Assembly (NCBI GenBank): GCA_004009845.1 | Contig: RMBW01000088.1 | Location: 1-64,000, forward strand | Direction: 5' to 3' | DNA from: Davidsoniella eucalypti | Taxonomy: Eukaryota; Ascomycota; Sordariomycetes; Microascales; Ceratocystidaceae | Length of the DNA: 64,000 nucleotides | Shown: piece after piece, positions 12,601 through 26,300 of the stretch | Position numbering within the stretch: the stretch's first letter is position 1 | How the letters are laid out: the number at the start of each line of letters is the position of its first letter | Position numbers and translations under genes: made by a program | The notes under the pieces: model-generated | The model's input: only the letters and a program-made list of their open reading frames with translations | Told to the model about the DNA's origin: nothing | Databases searched by the model: none

Positions 12601-15600
12601 CCGAGTTTGCTGATCGAATTATCGGCAAGTATTTACTATCTTGGACTAGACCAATGCATGGTGTGAGATTTGTTGCCCCAGATGTTGTCGTTATGCAAAG
12701 TGATATGTTATCATATTGTACCCAGGCAGGCAGATACATATGGACACAGTATAAGTTGTCTTGATTACATATCTGTATATGTGGTATGAACGTACTTTGG
12801 GATAAGCATGCATGACTAGAGCAGGAAAATAAACAAACTGAGGCACACAAAGTCCAACAAAGTTGGAATGGGCCAAGCTGGCCAGCCCTGCGGGACAGCT
12901 AGCGGCATATCAACGTCCGAATGACGATATGTATCTGTATCTGTACAGCTATGAGAGTAGAACAAAGGGAGATACGGAGCGATTTCTCGCAAGTGGTCTA
13001 GGCCTATATTTGTACAACTGCGAAGATGACCGAATAGCAGAAAGATGGTAAGCCTGGCGGAGGTACGGTGCGGCGAGCGCCGATAGAGTGTAATGATGGC
13101 TACGTAGACGGATAGAGCTCGATTTCCTCAGTGGACAGTCTCCGCTATCCAAAGATGGGAAAGCGACACCTAACGTGGTGCCATCACGATGCAGGCTTTG
13201 AAATAAATGAGATATACTGTGTCTATCTTGCCATAGCCAGCTTCTCGACGGCCGTGTACGGGCGCTTTCGAAAATGGTTCCTTGAACCCTGTCCGTCTGT
13301 CTAGCCTTTTTTTAAAAAAAAAAAAAAAAAAACTTGTTGTCGATTCACGAATAGGGTTAGAGCGAAGCAAGTATAGTATGAAAACAAAAAACCCGAAAAA
13401 AGAGCCAACCCTAGCCCGCAGAAAAGGTACTAAGTAGTTGCAGCCTGTGTCAAGGCAGGCTCTCCAATATGTAATTGAACCACAGCATCAACTCCAAAAA
13501 CTCAAAGCAGAAGCTCATCATCTACTTCATATTCCATCACATTCACCACATCCGTCCAAGCGAATATCGATATCAGTGGAGTGCCGATACTCTACTTCTG
13601 CAATTCTTCTACAGGACACTATTTGCTTAGCACGTACATATATGGAGGTCTGCTGTACACAGTACCGACTCCGATCATCAGGCACTGTCGCTGTCTACAG
13701 ATACATTTGTCATTTGTAGGCTCGCCTACCTTATCTACGAATATCACTCACGTCCTACAGTCTCACACAGCCGGATATACTGGAGTCCTTTGTTACTACA
13801 TCTCCGGGCCAGCGCATCATGCTAAGAGTCTGGGTTTCATGCAATAATACACCCAATAAATAGTCTTGATAATTCTCACTATCAAGCACCAAGCCATCAG
13901 CCAGACCAAGCTGATTTTGTCGCTCGCAGGAACACTATAATTCTTTTCTCCTATTTCTAGCTTTTTTTTCAGTCTTGAGAAGACGACCTGGAAACAAGCT
14001 CTGAAAGCTTTACAAACACCAAAAACTCACCGCAAGAGGTTGCCGCCATAGCTTCCTTCTTCCTTCTTATCGCTTGCTCTCATTATTCAACTCAGGATTC
14101 CTTTCCTCCCATCTTTCCGTTCTGCTCGAGCTGTCAGCACTGAATAGTTCGAATGAAGCATTGCCAAACTACTCATTGATCCCGACTCCAACCGCAAAGC
14201 TTGACATCAAATCGACCACCCCATCTCAGGCACGCACCACATTGTCGTCTTCCTGTCACTCGTTGTCTATGCCATCACCACTCAATTCTGTGCCTTGGTT
14301 ATAGGGTACTGGCTACTGTTTCTCCTGCTTTCTCAACGTGGTACGTATTGTCTAGATATTGCATAAACGCTTTCACTAGAAGCGCCACTCTGCTTCGTAG
14401 ACGAGCTGCTCAGTCTGTCACTCTACGACCCACCCGCCTGCTACTACTATTACTGCTGCTACCACCATCTATCCGTCCTGGGTCGTGTCTTGGTATGCCC
14501 CAATGATAGTAGTAAAGTTGCATTTACAACTGTAGTACAACAGCCCTGGTCCTAGTTTGCAGTGCTCGGACTTTCTAGCCTTTGCTGATTCTTCTTCGCC
14601 TGCTTTGTATCCTTGCACTTGGCCCTAAACACCTCTCCCATTATATCACCACCCCTGGGGCCATAGGATCTTGGTCAGCACTTCACAACTCACTCACAAA
14701 TCGGGTGGTTCCTGTCACTTGTAGTGACAGCAGTATATCAGCATTTGAGACAGTAACAGTACATCTCTGCCCTGCACATAGCTATACATTCTTTTGTAAA
14801 AACAGTAGTAAGTGTGGCCCTATCATATCTTCTAGTACTCTTGCGGTAAAAAGACTCCATATTCTCTATCGACACCATAACAAATCCAATTAGCATCGCC
14901 TCGCAGCTTAGTGGCAGCCAAACCTCCAGACATTCATGTGACCAGAGATTCAGATCTTTGACGACCTATACATACAACTCTATCCCACGTGTGAGGGATG
15001 GGGTGTATGTTATCGGGATCTAGTTCCAAAACTACGAACATACCGTTGTTCCTCTAGGGTATATATGAGCAATAGTTCGAGGTATTAATCACACCTAGTG
15101 ATGTCCGAAAGTTGTACACCAAGTGGATGGGCTTAATAGCACGATTCATGGGACAAACCGCCATACGTTGCTAGTTTTCACGGTTGACCTACATGTGACT
15201 CCGTACACAAGGTGGTACTGTGGCGAGAGCTATTCCTGTAATGGATACCATATCGTGTAAAGAGATGACAGTAGCAATGTCACTGTAGGGCGCTTTTATC
15301 ACAGAAGCACTATCTGTATCTTGATACCAAAAGTGTCTGGGTAGCTCAACGGGCAGATCAGGGAGGAGAGCCTTCATTTAACCGTTGGTTCCTGGATCAA
15401 CCCATCCTACCGCTTACGGCCAACTAGAACTAGAATGGAGATGTATGGATTAGCTCCATAGCCTAGGAAAGAACATTATTTGATGTTTTTCTGTTTTCCA
15501 GGAATGCCCACGTTTGATTCCCGTCATGGCAAAATCTAGCCCGAGTTCATTATTGGATACACAAAACTTTGTGTTGGCTGCCGGCGTGCGATTATCATTT

Positions 15601-16980
15601 GGTTGGGAGTATGTATGAACAAACATGTACAAGTATTTCAATGGGACTCGGTTCTATCGACAGCTCTCATTACGACCCGAGATTCACACTTGCACATATA
15701 TAGCCACTCCTAACTCGACCACCTACAGCCCACGCCCTTTCACACATTGACATGCGCGTTTTTTATCGTTTCTTGTTGCTCTGCTGCTGGAGTATGCGTG
15801 ACCGCCACCGCTTCTCGTATGGCAAGACTGTTAGGTGCCAGTCATGGCGTTTTATCGTTTTCGTTGATGAGGTAGCAAACGGCAATAACAGTGACAACGG
15901 CAGCGAGAACAGCAAACAGATACTACTCGCGTTTGATTTTCCTTCCTACGTGCAGCTGGCTACCTTCCCGTCTTGCTCTTCTTATTCCTCTTTCCAATAT
16001 TTATGTGGCGTCGGCGCTGACGCTGGCTATACTTTCCTTGTTTGATCATACGCATGACTTGTACTCTTGTACTGAAGCTTTCGATCTGTAGTCGCTTGCG
16101 ATTCATCTATAGCGGGAATACTCCACTAGCAAAGGAAAAATATGAGAGCTCTCAACAAAGTTTGCGAACAGGAAAACGCCCGTTTCCTCCTCTCTTTTCG
16201 GTTCCGTTTCCCCTCAGCTCTCTCTCTCCCTCGTCCTTTTTTGCCTCGAAATCTGGCCTGGACTAGTTATCATCATGGCTTTATGCATGATTACTATCCT
16301 AGAATGTGATGTGTTTGTTGATTTTTATCACAAGCGCCGCCACCAATTTCCTTTGCCTTTTGCCAAGTACCTTCGCTATTCTTTCCCGTCGGTCTTGTTA
16401 TTGCTCTGTTGTCTTGTGATGGCAGGGCTTCAAACCTCTACTAAGAGCACATTCTTCTCCGAATATGCTGGCCATACAGGTTGTACTGCAGTTGCAAGTA
16501 TTACTGCATTGACACACATGTATATATACACAAATATATATATATACATCTAATGCCCAACACCCAATGTCCTATCTCTGATATAATACTGTAATATACA
16601 ACCTCGACTACCTGCGGTCTTCACTGTCAAAGATACATAACACATTCTATTTTAGTCTACATATCTTGCCCAGACCTGACTAACAGTAGCCACCTCTTCT
16701 TTGTCTAGGTCCTTTTTCGTTTGGCTTTTAACCAGAGCTATTCTCCTCTGTTTGCCCATTACCAACCTCATTTTCCTTTCTTCATAAATCCACCGTACTC
16801 GCCTCTCTCTTTTGATTTGCTACCAACTCGCTATCTGACTTGTTTCTGCCTCATCTAAAGTCTGCTCTGCTACTCTACTCTAGCAGCGCTTGTAATCCCT
16901 TTTTGTTTTCAATCTCTCATCTTCCATCCTTACCTGCCATCTCATTGCGGCCCTTCGGCATATGATGCCCTGATTGAATC
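9669..16980. other. 7.3-kb gene-poor region
   Basis: No ORF with recognisable homology, no splice-joined coding frame and no tRNA or rRNA were found on either strand. ORFs do not exceed about 100 codons and look random. The left part (9.7-13.4 kb) is mixed sequence with a perfect 13-bp inverted repeat at 11713-11743 and a T7A19 run at 13307-13332. The right part, from about 13.5 kb to the next start codon, is strongly pyrimidine-rich on the plus strand, like an extended promoter or leader of the downstream gene. A non-coding transcript is possible but not demonstrable from sequence. Confidence 0.5.
11713..11743. repeat. Perfect 13-bp inverted repeat
   Basis: Arms ATATGAGTATGAG (11713-11725) and CTCATACTCATAT (11731-11743) are perfectly complementary around a 5-nt loop (TGAAA). 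It could be a hairpin or a palindromic binding site; no gene is adjacent. Confidence 0.6.
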
Positions 16981-19900
16981 ATGGCTTTCCAGGTCAATGT
17001 TCTCAAAGACGGGAAATGGGTACCCGAGACTGTGCACGGCAATAAATATACCGGCTTTACGCCTGAAAAAATGCCCCGGAGCGCGCTGTCGGATGAACCG
17101 CCCAAGCTGGGAATCATGACTAGAACCGTCATAGAGAGCCCAGCAATTCGAAAGGTCATCCCCGCTAGAATTAGATCGCCTAGTCATAGTGATGTCGCTA
17201 TCATTGGTGTAAGTATCATGGCCTTGACATAACTTTGCTATTGAAAATATCCCTAGAATATTGCTAACATGGGCATCCATCTACGACTCCCCTCTATAGG
17301 ATCACTACGTACGTATCTGCGAGCTGCGTTCTGATGGACAAATGTACGAGGTCGCCAGGAAAACAGACTTCCATTGCAAAATTCAACAGACCCAGGTCAT
17401 TGGCGAAAGATACGAATCGGAACAAGAAGACGTAACTAGTGAGCTGGAGACTGGCGAGCTGGCCTGGGCCATTCTGGATGAGGATTTGCCAATTAAAGGT
17501 GATCTCCCTCACGAGTTCTTGTGTCTACTTTTGGAGTCTCACGAGTACATCCTCATGTTCCTCGGCCAACGAAAAGACAAGCTAGAGTTTGTTTGCACAA
17601 AATACAAAGTTCCACACAACAATCTCATCAAAAGCTCCAGTCTACACTTTGCCATCGATCACGAGTCTCGATACATGGCGTCAACATTTTCCAACTGTGG
17701 CTTCTGTGTATTCGAAATCGAAAGCTATCGCAACCTTCGCCACCAATACCTTCATGGAAAAAAGCTAAAGCCTTTCCGATCATGGCGAACCAAGATAACA
17801 AATGGATACATTCTTCACATAGACTTTTTGTTTCCCGAAAAGGATGACGTAGAGAACATCATCCTGCTCCTAATCATCATCAATGACGGCAGAGTACGAG
17901 CTGCTACGTATCAGTGGAGGCAAGGCGAGGACTTGAAGCAAATTCTTAAGTTTAGTAAGAAGGGCCATCTGGTTTTCGAAAAGGGAGAACCACCTTTGCA
18001 CATCATTCCCCTCACCATTAACTCTGCGTTCTGCATGATCTCGCGCGATAGAATGATAGTGTGTAAAGACATCACTATCGGAAGCCCAACCATACAGAAT
18101 ATCGACTACAACAACAAACCGCCAACCCCTTGGTTCCATGGCGTAGATCAGCCTCTCTGGTGTGCTTGGGCTCGGCCATATCGTAGAAGGTCATACTTTA
18201 GTGGCCAAGATAATCTCTATGTGGCTAGAGAAGACGGTGTCGTTGTCTGGATAGAGTTCCACCCTGATGACATAGTCGCCTCAACATTAGACTTGGGCGA
18301 TCAACATCTGAGCACTAGCATTGATACTGCTTTCACGACATCCTTTAATGGGTTCAATGATGTCCTTGTTATAGGGGGTGATTGTGGTAATGGGTCTATA
18401 TGGGTTGTAAGTGATACAAGGACTAGCAAACATGAAATATGTTATATGCGCTAACATACTAAATTGCTTTATAGGTTCCACCTCGTCGGGATCCTGTCCG
18501 CTCTGGGAGCATTCCAAATTGGATCCCAGCCCTTGATATGGTCTCTTCGGATGACTTCACCACCTGGAATCAAGCATCGGGGGCATGGGGTAAAGCCATG
18601 GTCCCTTGGGATTCGAAGGATTCGCAACTGGAGCTTTTCAGAGCACCGGACAAGATCTTCACTACTTCTGGGCGTGGAGTAAACGGTGGTGTGACACAAC
18701 ATCGAACAGGTATTCCTGCTAATATTGGCGTGGAGTTCGATTATGACGGTGTTCGCCAGGCATGGGTTTTTACCGATATGTCTACCATGAAGGATACCAA
18801 CTCAAATGCTCCCACGGCACTGTTTATCTTGGTCTCTTCACGAGACACCTCTGATATTCTCCTGTTATCTTCCGTCCCTGGCTCCGAGGCAGAGATCAAC
18901 ATATTGGATGCTGATCAGGTATTTCTCGAAACACAGGCTAGAACTCTCGATGCAGCTTCTAGTAGTGAAGGGCACATTCAACAAGTCACCCAGAGATCGA
19001 TTGCATTGTATACCATTGACAACAGGTATGTAATTGGTTGTCAGCTCACATGTACCCATGATGAAGGTCAGCTCTAACATATCTAATAGTCGGATAATAA
19101 CACTGGATGAAATATTTGGTGTACCCATTGTAACAGCCAGCGATGCTTCAATCTGTGGCAACTTTGTTGCAATCACCGCACAACTTGGCTCGCAGTTCAA
19201 GCTATCTATTCTCCAGATTGACGGAATCAACGTGTCCATCGTAGGCCAAGCTGACATTTCGAAAGAGGCTTCTTGTGTTTATATGACCAAGATTCGTGAT
19301 AAACGCTTCATTTTTGTTGGGGTGCCACATGAAGACACGATGACTGCTCTTAGCATCTATGATTTTGACACATTTGGTGGTCCTGGCGTCAAAGCCGTTT
19401 CCGAGTTTTCTATCAGCTCCACGAACACGGCTGTCCCTGACGAGCCGAACTCACACAATCAAATGGAATCTTTTTGCTGTGTCAAAGTTGTGTCTGAGAC
19501 TGATTCAGGTATTGTCGTCAGTGGTGGAACCCGCGATGGCTATATAGTCATCATGGTTCTCTGCCCGGAGACTCTAAGATGCAAGTCTGTTTCTGTCCGG
19601 CGCCTTGGAAATCTGTCGGTATCTCTTTCACTCATCCCATCACCAAACTCATCTCAGGTATCTTTGCTTGCATGCTCTGATAGCTACGTGATGCTTGCAC
19701 AGGACTTTCAAGAAGACAGCCGTGGTTGGGGAGACTTCAAGTCGGTCTCTTTTGTGATACCTGTCGACTTGAAGGACTTGAACAGAGCAATGCCAACAAT
19801 CCATTTCACATCGGCACTGCCAAAGACCCTCCCTCTTGCCTACTCTGGGCGACCTTCAATCCTGATAGTATCGAATGACGGCGTTCATATTGCTGAGATG

Positions 19901-21259
19901 GAGACGGCTGTCCGCCCTGTACCAAGACTTGTCCCGACACCGGGAAGCCCAAAGCGTGTTCTGTACTCTCACGTCATGGATTGCCTGGTTGTTGCGTGCA
20001 TGCTTGAAGAACGGCCTAATGTTTCATTCCTGGATATTGTCACTGGAGAGAACATATCTGTGCCTATGTCAAGAACAGGAACACTATGTCCCTTTGTCAC
20101 GGGACTAGGCGATATTGGTGACAGAATTTTGTGTCTATCAAAATGGAATTTCATTAAGGACGGGAGCTCGTTTGAGTATTATCTAGCCGGATTGAAGAGC
20201 GGCCGGCTAGTGATCATATCGGCGTCAATTGTTAGAGATACGAACCGAAAGTGTGGAAAGTCTGTCCAATACTGCACCCGGCACAAGATTAGGGGCATTT
20301 ATGGCCCTATCTATTGTGCATATGCCCAGGGAGAGAATATATTCTACGCTAGTGGCGAGACTCTTGCTTGGGTATATCTGGATACCGCAGAGAAGAAAAT
20401 CAAATCAAAGGCAACACGTGCCTTCCAGTCACCAATCGTCGCGATCGAGGGCCACAACGACAACGCCATTCTTGTTATGACGGCATCATATTCAATATTT
20501 GTGGTACAGCCGTGCCAGCAATCTGATGGTTCGATGCCCACTCTGCAGGTCATGCAAGCAGATCCAACACTTGCTTTGGGCCAGGCTATGATCAACATTG
20601 GCTCGTCTTCTACCAACAATTCAGACAACCATCCTATCACTCTGATTAGTGATCGTGAACACACTGTTTCTGGTCGCTGGGTTCCCAAGTCAAGGGAGCT
20701 GAGTATCTTGCCAACTTTCGAGGCCACATTGAAAAGCTCCATCAAGAAGTTCTGCCGCGCAAGAACACAGCCGCAGTGGTGGAACAAAGAGTTCCAGCCT
20801 CGATTCGGACGTATTGCCAGCACAGTCGACGACGCTGAGATTTTTGGTGTGAGCTTAGAAGGTGCCATTAGTCACTTCACAGTGATGGATTTGTCGGGCT
20901 GGACCTTCCTGGGGTTGGTACAGAAAATGGCATTACATTCGAAGGTTGTGTGCCCGCTCTCACATCTAGAATGGTACGAGTCAAACGTAGTAGGGCCGGA
21001 TCTGCTACCGACTGCTTACACGCCTGCCTTGAAGCATGTGGACGGAGATGTCATCCAGAGATGCTATGACTCTAGAGCTTTAGAGTCATGTTTCTCGACA
21101 CCCCAAAGCCAAGACGCCCTGAAAATCGCGTTAATGAACCTAGATAATGGTCACTGGTCACGTGGAATCTCTCAAGAGCCCGATATCGATCGCCGGCAGC
21201 AGTTATACTTTGAGCTAGCATACGATGTTATCGAGTACTACCTTCGGCCTGTGTTGTAA
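16981..21259 (+). CDS. DDB1/CPSF160-superfamily protein with Mms1-type N-terminal domain
   Basis: Exons are 16981-17208, 17300-18406, 18475-19025 and 19090-21259 (introns 91, 68 and 64 nt). They make one frame of 1351 residues, the size of the DDB1/CPSF160/SF3B3/Mms1 group of triple-propeller scaffolds. The N-terminal third (about 80-560) reads as the Mms1_N region, with ARIRSPSHSDVAIIGDHYV near the start. The C-terminus holds the CPSF-A-like segment ending in HVDGDVIQRCYDSRALESCF and a short helical tail. Members act in ubiquitin-ligase adaptors, splicing or 3' processing. This one is neither obvious Rse1 nor Cft1, so its partner complex is unknown. A CT-rich promoter precedes it. Superfamily confident; specific role not. 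Confidence 0.85.
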
Positions 21260-21865
21260 AAGAGCATCGTGTTATGGTTGGTACGAGAAGGTTGCATAAT
21301 TTGCTAGAGAGAAGATGGATAGGCGGTGGTTACTAGGCACTACTACATTTTCAACAAAATCCTAATATATATGAAGTCTATATCCAGGAACGATAGTAAT
21401 CTGGTATGCACGATAGAGAAAACTATTTTGTCCCAATTAGGAAATGATTCCTAGACTTTTGTCGTACCTTACTTTTTCTGCCGGTTTTTTCTTTGAAAAG
21501 CTGAACAAACCTTTTTGGGCACGTTTTAACAAATTGATTTGACAATTGAATTCTCATTGACTTAGAAAATTAAAAGTTTATTGAATCAAATGTAGAGTAT
21601 CACGGTCCTTTTACATTTATTTCTTTTCTAAATGGTGTGTCGTGTGCTTCAGCTAATGGCGTCTCATGTGTTTTAGATGATAATATGTTTGTAGAGATAT
21701 GGGTCTGACCCTTTGACTAAGCTTTAAACCCTAATCTAGTGGGCTTGACAAACCTTAATGGAACCAAAAAAAAAGAGCTAGATCCAAAATAATAGGTACA
21801 AGAAGAATATTACATGAAAGTACAGATATAAATACAGATAAGCAAAGAAGCAAGAAGTCAACTTA
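21260..21865. other. 3' flank of the propeller gene, no gene seen
   Basis: AT-rich spacer with no ORF of note. It probably includes the 3' UTR of the upstream gene. Confidence 0.5.
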
Positions 21866-22160
21866 TCAAGGTCTAGCTAAATTCGGCAGGCGAGGCACAC
21901 GAAATCTACCCTTATTGGGAGCACCTTTAGGTCTACTTTTACGGCCTCCAACAATATCTGGCTTAATGACTCTCAAAAGAGAATCAGCTAAAGCAGCATC
22001 TTGGTCTAGCCGATAAGACGGGTCAGTGTCCTCTTTTGTAAGAGTTTCTTTCCCCTGCTTTCATGTGAACATGGCAAGCCAAATTGCAAACGAAAGCGAC
22101 CAGAACAAGGCCGTGGTTCAGCTAACCCTTTGGATATCCGTTGTGATTTGGAGTATCTTT
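21866..22160 (-). pseudogene. Relic of a MULE-type transposase C-terminus (SWIM zinc finger)
   Basis: On the minus strand the segment 22107-22063 encodes CSGRFRLQFGLPCSH, which fits the SWIM-type finger (C-x-G-x-F...G-L-P-C-x-H) near the C-terminus of fungal Mutator-like (Hop-type) transposases. The frame then shifts around 22035-22020. The next frame continues KEDTDPSYRLDQDAALAD and a basic GRKSRPKGAPNKGR motif to a stop at 21866-21868. The AT-hook-like GRPKGxxNK ending is also typical of these transposases. Upstream the frame meets a stop at about 22165, and the catalytic DDE region is not recognisable. I see no terminal inverted repeats. An old fragment, not functional. Confidence 0.6.
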
Positions 22161-23389
22161 AGAGAAAAACTTGTTTATGTTGTGTTGTAAGAAGGTTAGC
22201 ACAATTGTACCTCACGATTAGGGACCCTAATCATGCCGAAGAGTAATGGGTACTTCTTAGTTTCACTCTTCGGTCTGCTACTTGCTGCCTATAAGACAAG
22301 TATATATTTTCTAGGAGCTGCTCGATACTGCCAGTCAAATCTCTCAGATCCCCAGTGCTATGATTGATAGATTGCAAGTTGATTGTTGAAAGATTGTAAG
22401 TTGGTGGTTTTTTTCGGTTGGTCAGTCTTTTAACTTCGAAATATTTTTCAAAATATCAGAAAAGTAGAGGCTTAGTTCTTTTCTGGGAGGCGGTGTGCCA
22501 AATATAACAGGCGGTGTAAAATAGTTTTCTCTTATCGTGCACTACCAAAAGACTATCGTCCCTGGACATACCTGTAAACTCTACATATAATAGGCGTTAT
22601 TGCTGTTTACTATTATTATATCGAGAACAATAAATACAAGGTGTTTATTTCGTAACTGATTGTAACTAGTAACTAGTAATTAAATATTTACTAGACACTT
22701 GGGTGGTTCCAGGCTACACAGTCCATAAAGGTCACTAGCTATTTGAATTCGTAAGCTTTTTTCTTAGTTGAGTAGTTGCACTAGGTTGTAAAGTTAGTTT
22801 TGCTGTATCGCACAAAAATAAAACAGCTCCACTTGTCTGGGCAGAAAATAGACAACAGGTATTATTGCCACATAGGCGCCCAAACTGGCAATAGACCACA
22901 GTACTACTTATTGTGCAGAATACGGTAATGTCTAGGTTTTTCTCTACGGATTTTATAGGGCACCTACTTAAGCCTGATGGTGGCTTTCTATTGGACATTG
23001 GGATAAGTGAAATTTTAGGCTGGGAAACTGACAACTACGTCCAAAGTCACTACAACTGTTATCTTTCCTGTTTTCTTGTTACCCAAGAGCTTCATCAAGC
23101 TTCCACTCTATATCAGACTTCCGAGGGCTGAAATGATAGCCGTCGAATCACGAGCGAGAAATATTGAGGTTCTTCTTATTAATTAACCCTTGAATCAGCC
23201 GGCATTCCTCATCGCTAAACCCCCGCGATATCAGACCGCACTAAACACTAAATAAAATAAAACCCCAGGCAAAAAATACAACATACAGCACCCCCCCCCC
23301 GCCAAAAAAAACTACTCGAGAAAACACTCCAACTACATCGATTCAACAGCGACGACCTCGCTTTTCACGACTTTCCACAACCACCCAGC
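22161..23389. other. eIF5B upstream region, no gene seen
   Basis: Mixed AT-rich sequence. The last 100 bp include a C-run and an A-run (about 23287-23310) just upstream of the eIF5B start, likely core promoter and 5' leader. ORFs such as 22913-23131 are short and unrecognised. Confidence 0.5.
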
Positions 23390-26300
23390 ATGGCTCCGAA
23401 AAAGAAGGGCGGCAAGAAGGCCACGATGGACGACTGGGAGAACGAGCTGGGCGATGCTGCCCCAGTCGTTGCCCCCGAGGCTACTGAGCCCACCGCCGAA
23501 CAGGCTGCCCAAGAAGAGGCCGAAGAAGAGGAACAGGAGGGCCGCGGTGGTCTGATGGCCATCATGCGCCGCAACAAGCAGAAGAAGGATAAGAAGGAAG
23601 CTGAGGCTGCTCCGCCTCCCCAAGAGCCTGGCCGTCTGCTAACTAAGGCTGAAAAAGAGAAGCTCAAGAAGGAGCGCGAGAAGGAGCGCAAAAAGCAGCA
23701 GGTACGTCCCGTCTAGCCACTCTGATGTGATATAAGGCTCGTCTATCCTGTTGCATGATATCCCGTACTAACTAGTGTCTATAGGCTGCTGCCAAGAAGA
23801 AGTCTAGCGCTGCGGATCCTGCTCCCGCTGCTGCCACCGAGGCCGTTAAAGAGACCGTCCAGGAAGAAGCACCCGCCACCGCCGCTGACACCGGCTCCAA
23901 GAAAAAGATCCCCGCCCATCTCCGTCTGATTCAGAAGCAACAAGAAGAACGTCGTCTGCTTGAGGAGCAGACTGCCGCTGCCGCTGAGGCTGAGAAGAAG
24001 CGTCTGGAGGAACTCGAGCGCAAAGAGGCCGAGGAGGCCATCCAGCGTGAAGCCGTCAAGGCTGCCAAGAAGCAGCGTGAAAAGGACAGAGTCGAGCAGC
24101 TTAAGCGTGAGGGCAAGTTCCTTACTAAAGCCCAGAAGGAGGAGAAGGCCCGCAACGAGCGTAAGCTGCAGCAGATGCTGGCGTCCGGCATCAAGGTCGG
24201 TGCTATGGATGATGACAAGGAGAAGCCCAAGAAGAAGGATGAGCAGCGCAAGAAGGGACGTGGCGGCCTTAGCAAGGTTGACGAGCAGAAGGCTCTGGAG
24301 GAGGCCGCCGAGCGTGCTCGTATAGAGGCCGACATCTTCGCCAAGGAATCTGAGGCTAAGGCTGTCGCTGCCAAGGTCGAGCTCAAAGCTGCCGAGAAGG
24401 CCGCTGCTGCCGCCAAAGCTGCCGAGGAGGACGATGTCAAGGACAGCTGGGATGCCTCATCTGACGAGGAGGAAGAGGCTGTCGCCGACAAGGGCAAGTC
24501 GGCTGCCGACGAAAATGAGGACGACTCTGGCTCCGAGGATGAAGAAGCCAAGATGACTCGCATTGCCCTCGAAGCCCAGCGCAAGAAAGAGGCTGCTGAA
24601 CGCCGTGAAAAGGCTCACCAGGCTGCTCTTGCGGCCCGTTCTGCCGACAACCTGCGTTCGCCAATTTGCTGTATTCTGGGTCACGTCGATACCGGTAAGA
24701 CTAAGCTGCTGGACAAGGTCCGTCAGACCAACGTCCAGGAGGGCGAGGCCGGTGGTATTACCCAACAGATCGGTGCTACCTACTTTCCCGTCGAGGCTAT
24801 CAAGCAGAAGACTCAGGTCGTTAACAAGGACAACTCATTCGAGTTCAAGGTGCCCGGTCTGCTGATCATCGATACGCCTGGTCACGAGTCTTTCTCTAAC
24901 CTAAGATCTCGTGGTTCGTCCCTTTGCAACATCGCTATTCTGGTCGTCGATATCATGCACGGCCTGGAGCAACAGACTTTGGAGTCGATGAAGATGCTGC
25001 GTGACCGCAAGACTCCTTTCATCGTCGCCCTCAACAAGATCGATCGTCTCTACGGCTGGCAGAAGATCGACAACAACGGTTTTCGTGACTCGCTCAGCTC
25101 GCAGACAAGCAGCGTTCAGAAGGAGTTCGAGAATCGTCTGCAGCAGACCAAGCTAGCCTTTGCCGAACAGAGTTTCAACGCCGAGCTCTTCTACGAGAAC
25201 CGCAACATGTCCAAGTATGTCTCGCTCGTGCCCACCTCTGCCCACACCGGCGAGGGTGTTCCCGATCTGCTGAAGCTGCTGCTGCAGCTGACTCAGGACC
25301 GCATGGTTGGCAGTCTGATGTACCTGTCCGAGGTCCAGGCTACCGTCCTTGAAGTCAAGGCCATCGAGGGTTTCGGTATGACTATCGATGTCATCCTGTC
25401 CAACGGTGTGCTTAACGAAGGTGATCGTATAGTTCTATGCGGTACAGAAGGAGCCATCTCCACGAATATCAGAGCCCTGTTGACGCCGGCGCCTATGCGT
25501 GAGTTGCGTGTGCGCGGCTCATACATCCATAACAAGACCGTCAAGGCCGCCATGGGTATCAAGATCTCTGCTCCCGGTCTGGAGGGTGCCATTGCTGGTT
25601 CCCGTCTGCTGGTGGTCGGTCCCGATGATGACGAGGATGATCTGGTCGATGAGGTCGAGAGCGATCTAGCCACTCTGTTCAGCCGTGTTGAGACTACTGG
25701 CCGCGGTGTCTCCGTCCAGGCCTCTACCCTGGGTTCGCTTGAGGCTCTGCTAGATTTCCTCAAGGACTGCAAGATTCCCGTCGCCAACGTCGGTATCGGT
25801 CCTGTGTACAAGCGTGATATCATGCAAACCGGTGTCATGCTGGAGAAGTCGCCGGACCACGCCGTCATGCTCTGCTTCGACGTCAAGGTTGACAAGGAGG
25901 CGCAGCAATATGCTGAGGAAAACGGTATCAAGATCTTCCAGGCCGACATTATCTACCATCTCTTCGATGCCTTCGCCAAGCACCAGGCTGAAATGCTCGA
26001 GAAGAAGAAGGAGGAGTCCAAGATGTTGGCTGTCTTCCCCTGTGTTCTCAACACTGTTGCCGTCTTCAACAAGACTACTCCCATCGTCATTGGTGTCGAT
26101 GTCACCGAAGGCCAGTTGAAGATCAACACCCCTCTAGCGGCTGTCCGTACCGGAAGCAACGGTCAAAAGGAGATTGTGCCCATTGGCAGAGTGTAAGTTT
26201 TATGTCCTTTTACTAACACCCACCTCTTTTGCCCTTTCTACAATATTCAAACCCAACACGCACCTAATCAATGATTCGTTATGCTAACAATATATTCTTC

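Noticed and set aside
22913..23131. Short ORF upstream of eIF5B
   Set aside because: 72 codons with no homology visible and no promoter or splice context; likely chance.
23931..24584. A 217-codon Ser/Ala-rich ORF antisense to eIF5B
   Set aside because: It mirrors the Lys/Glu/Ala-rich eIF5B extension; composition is that of an antisense shadow.
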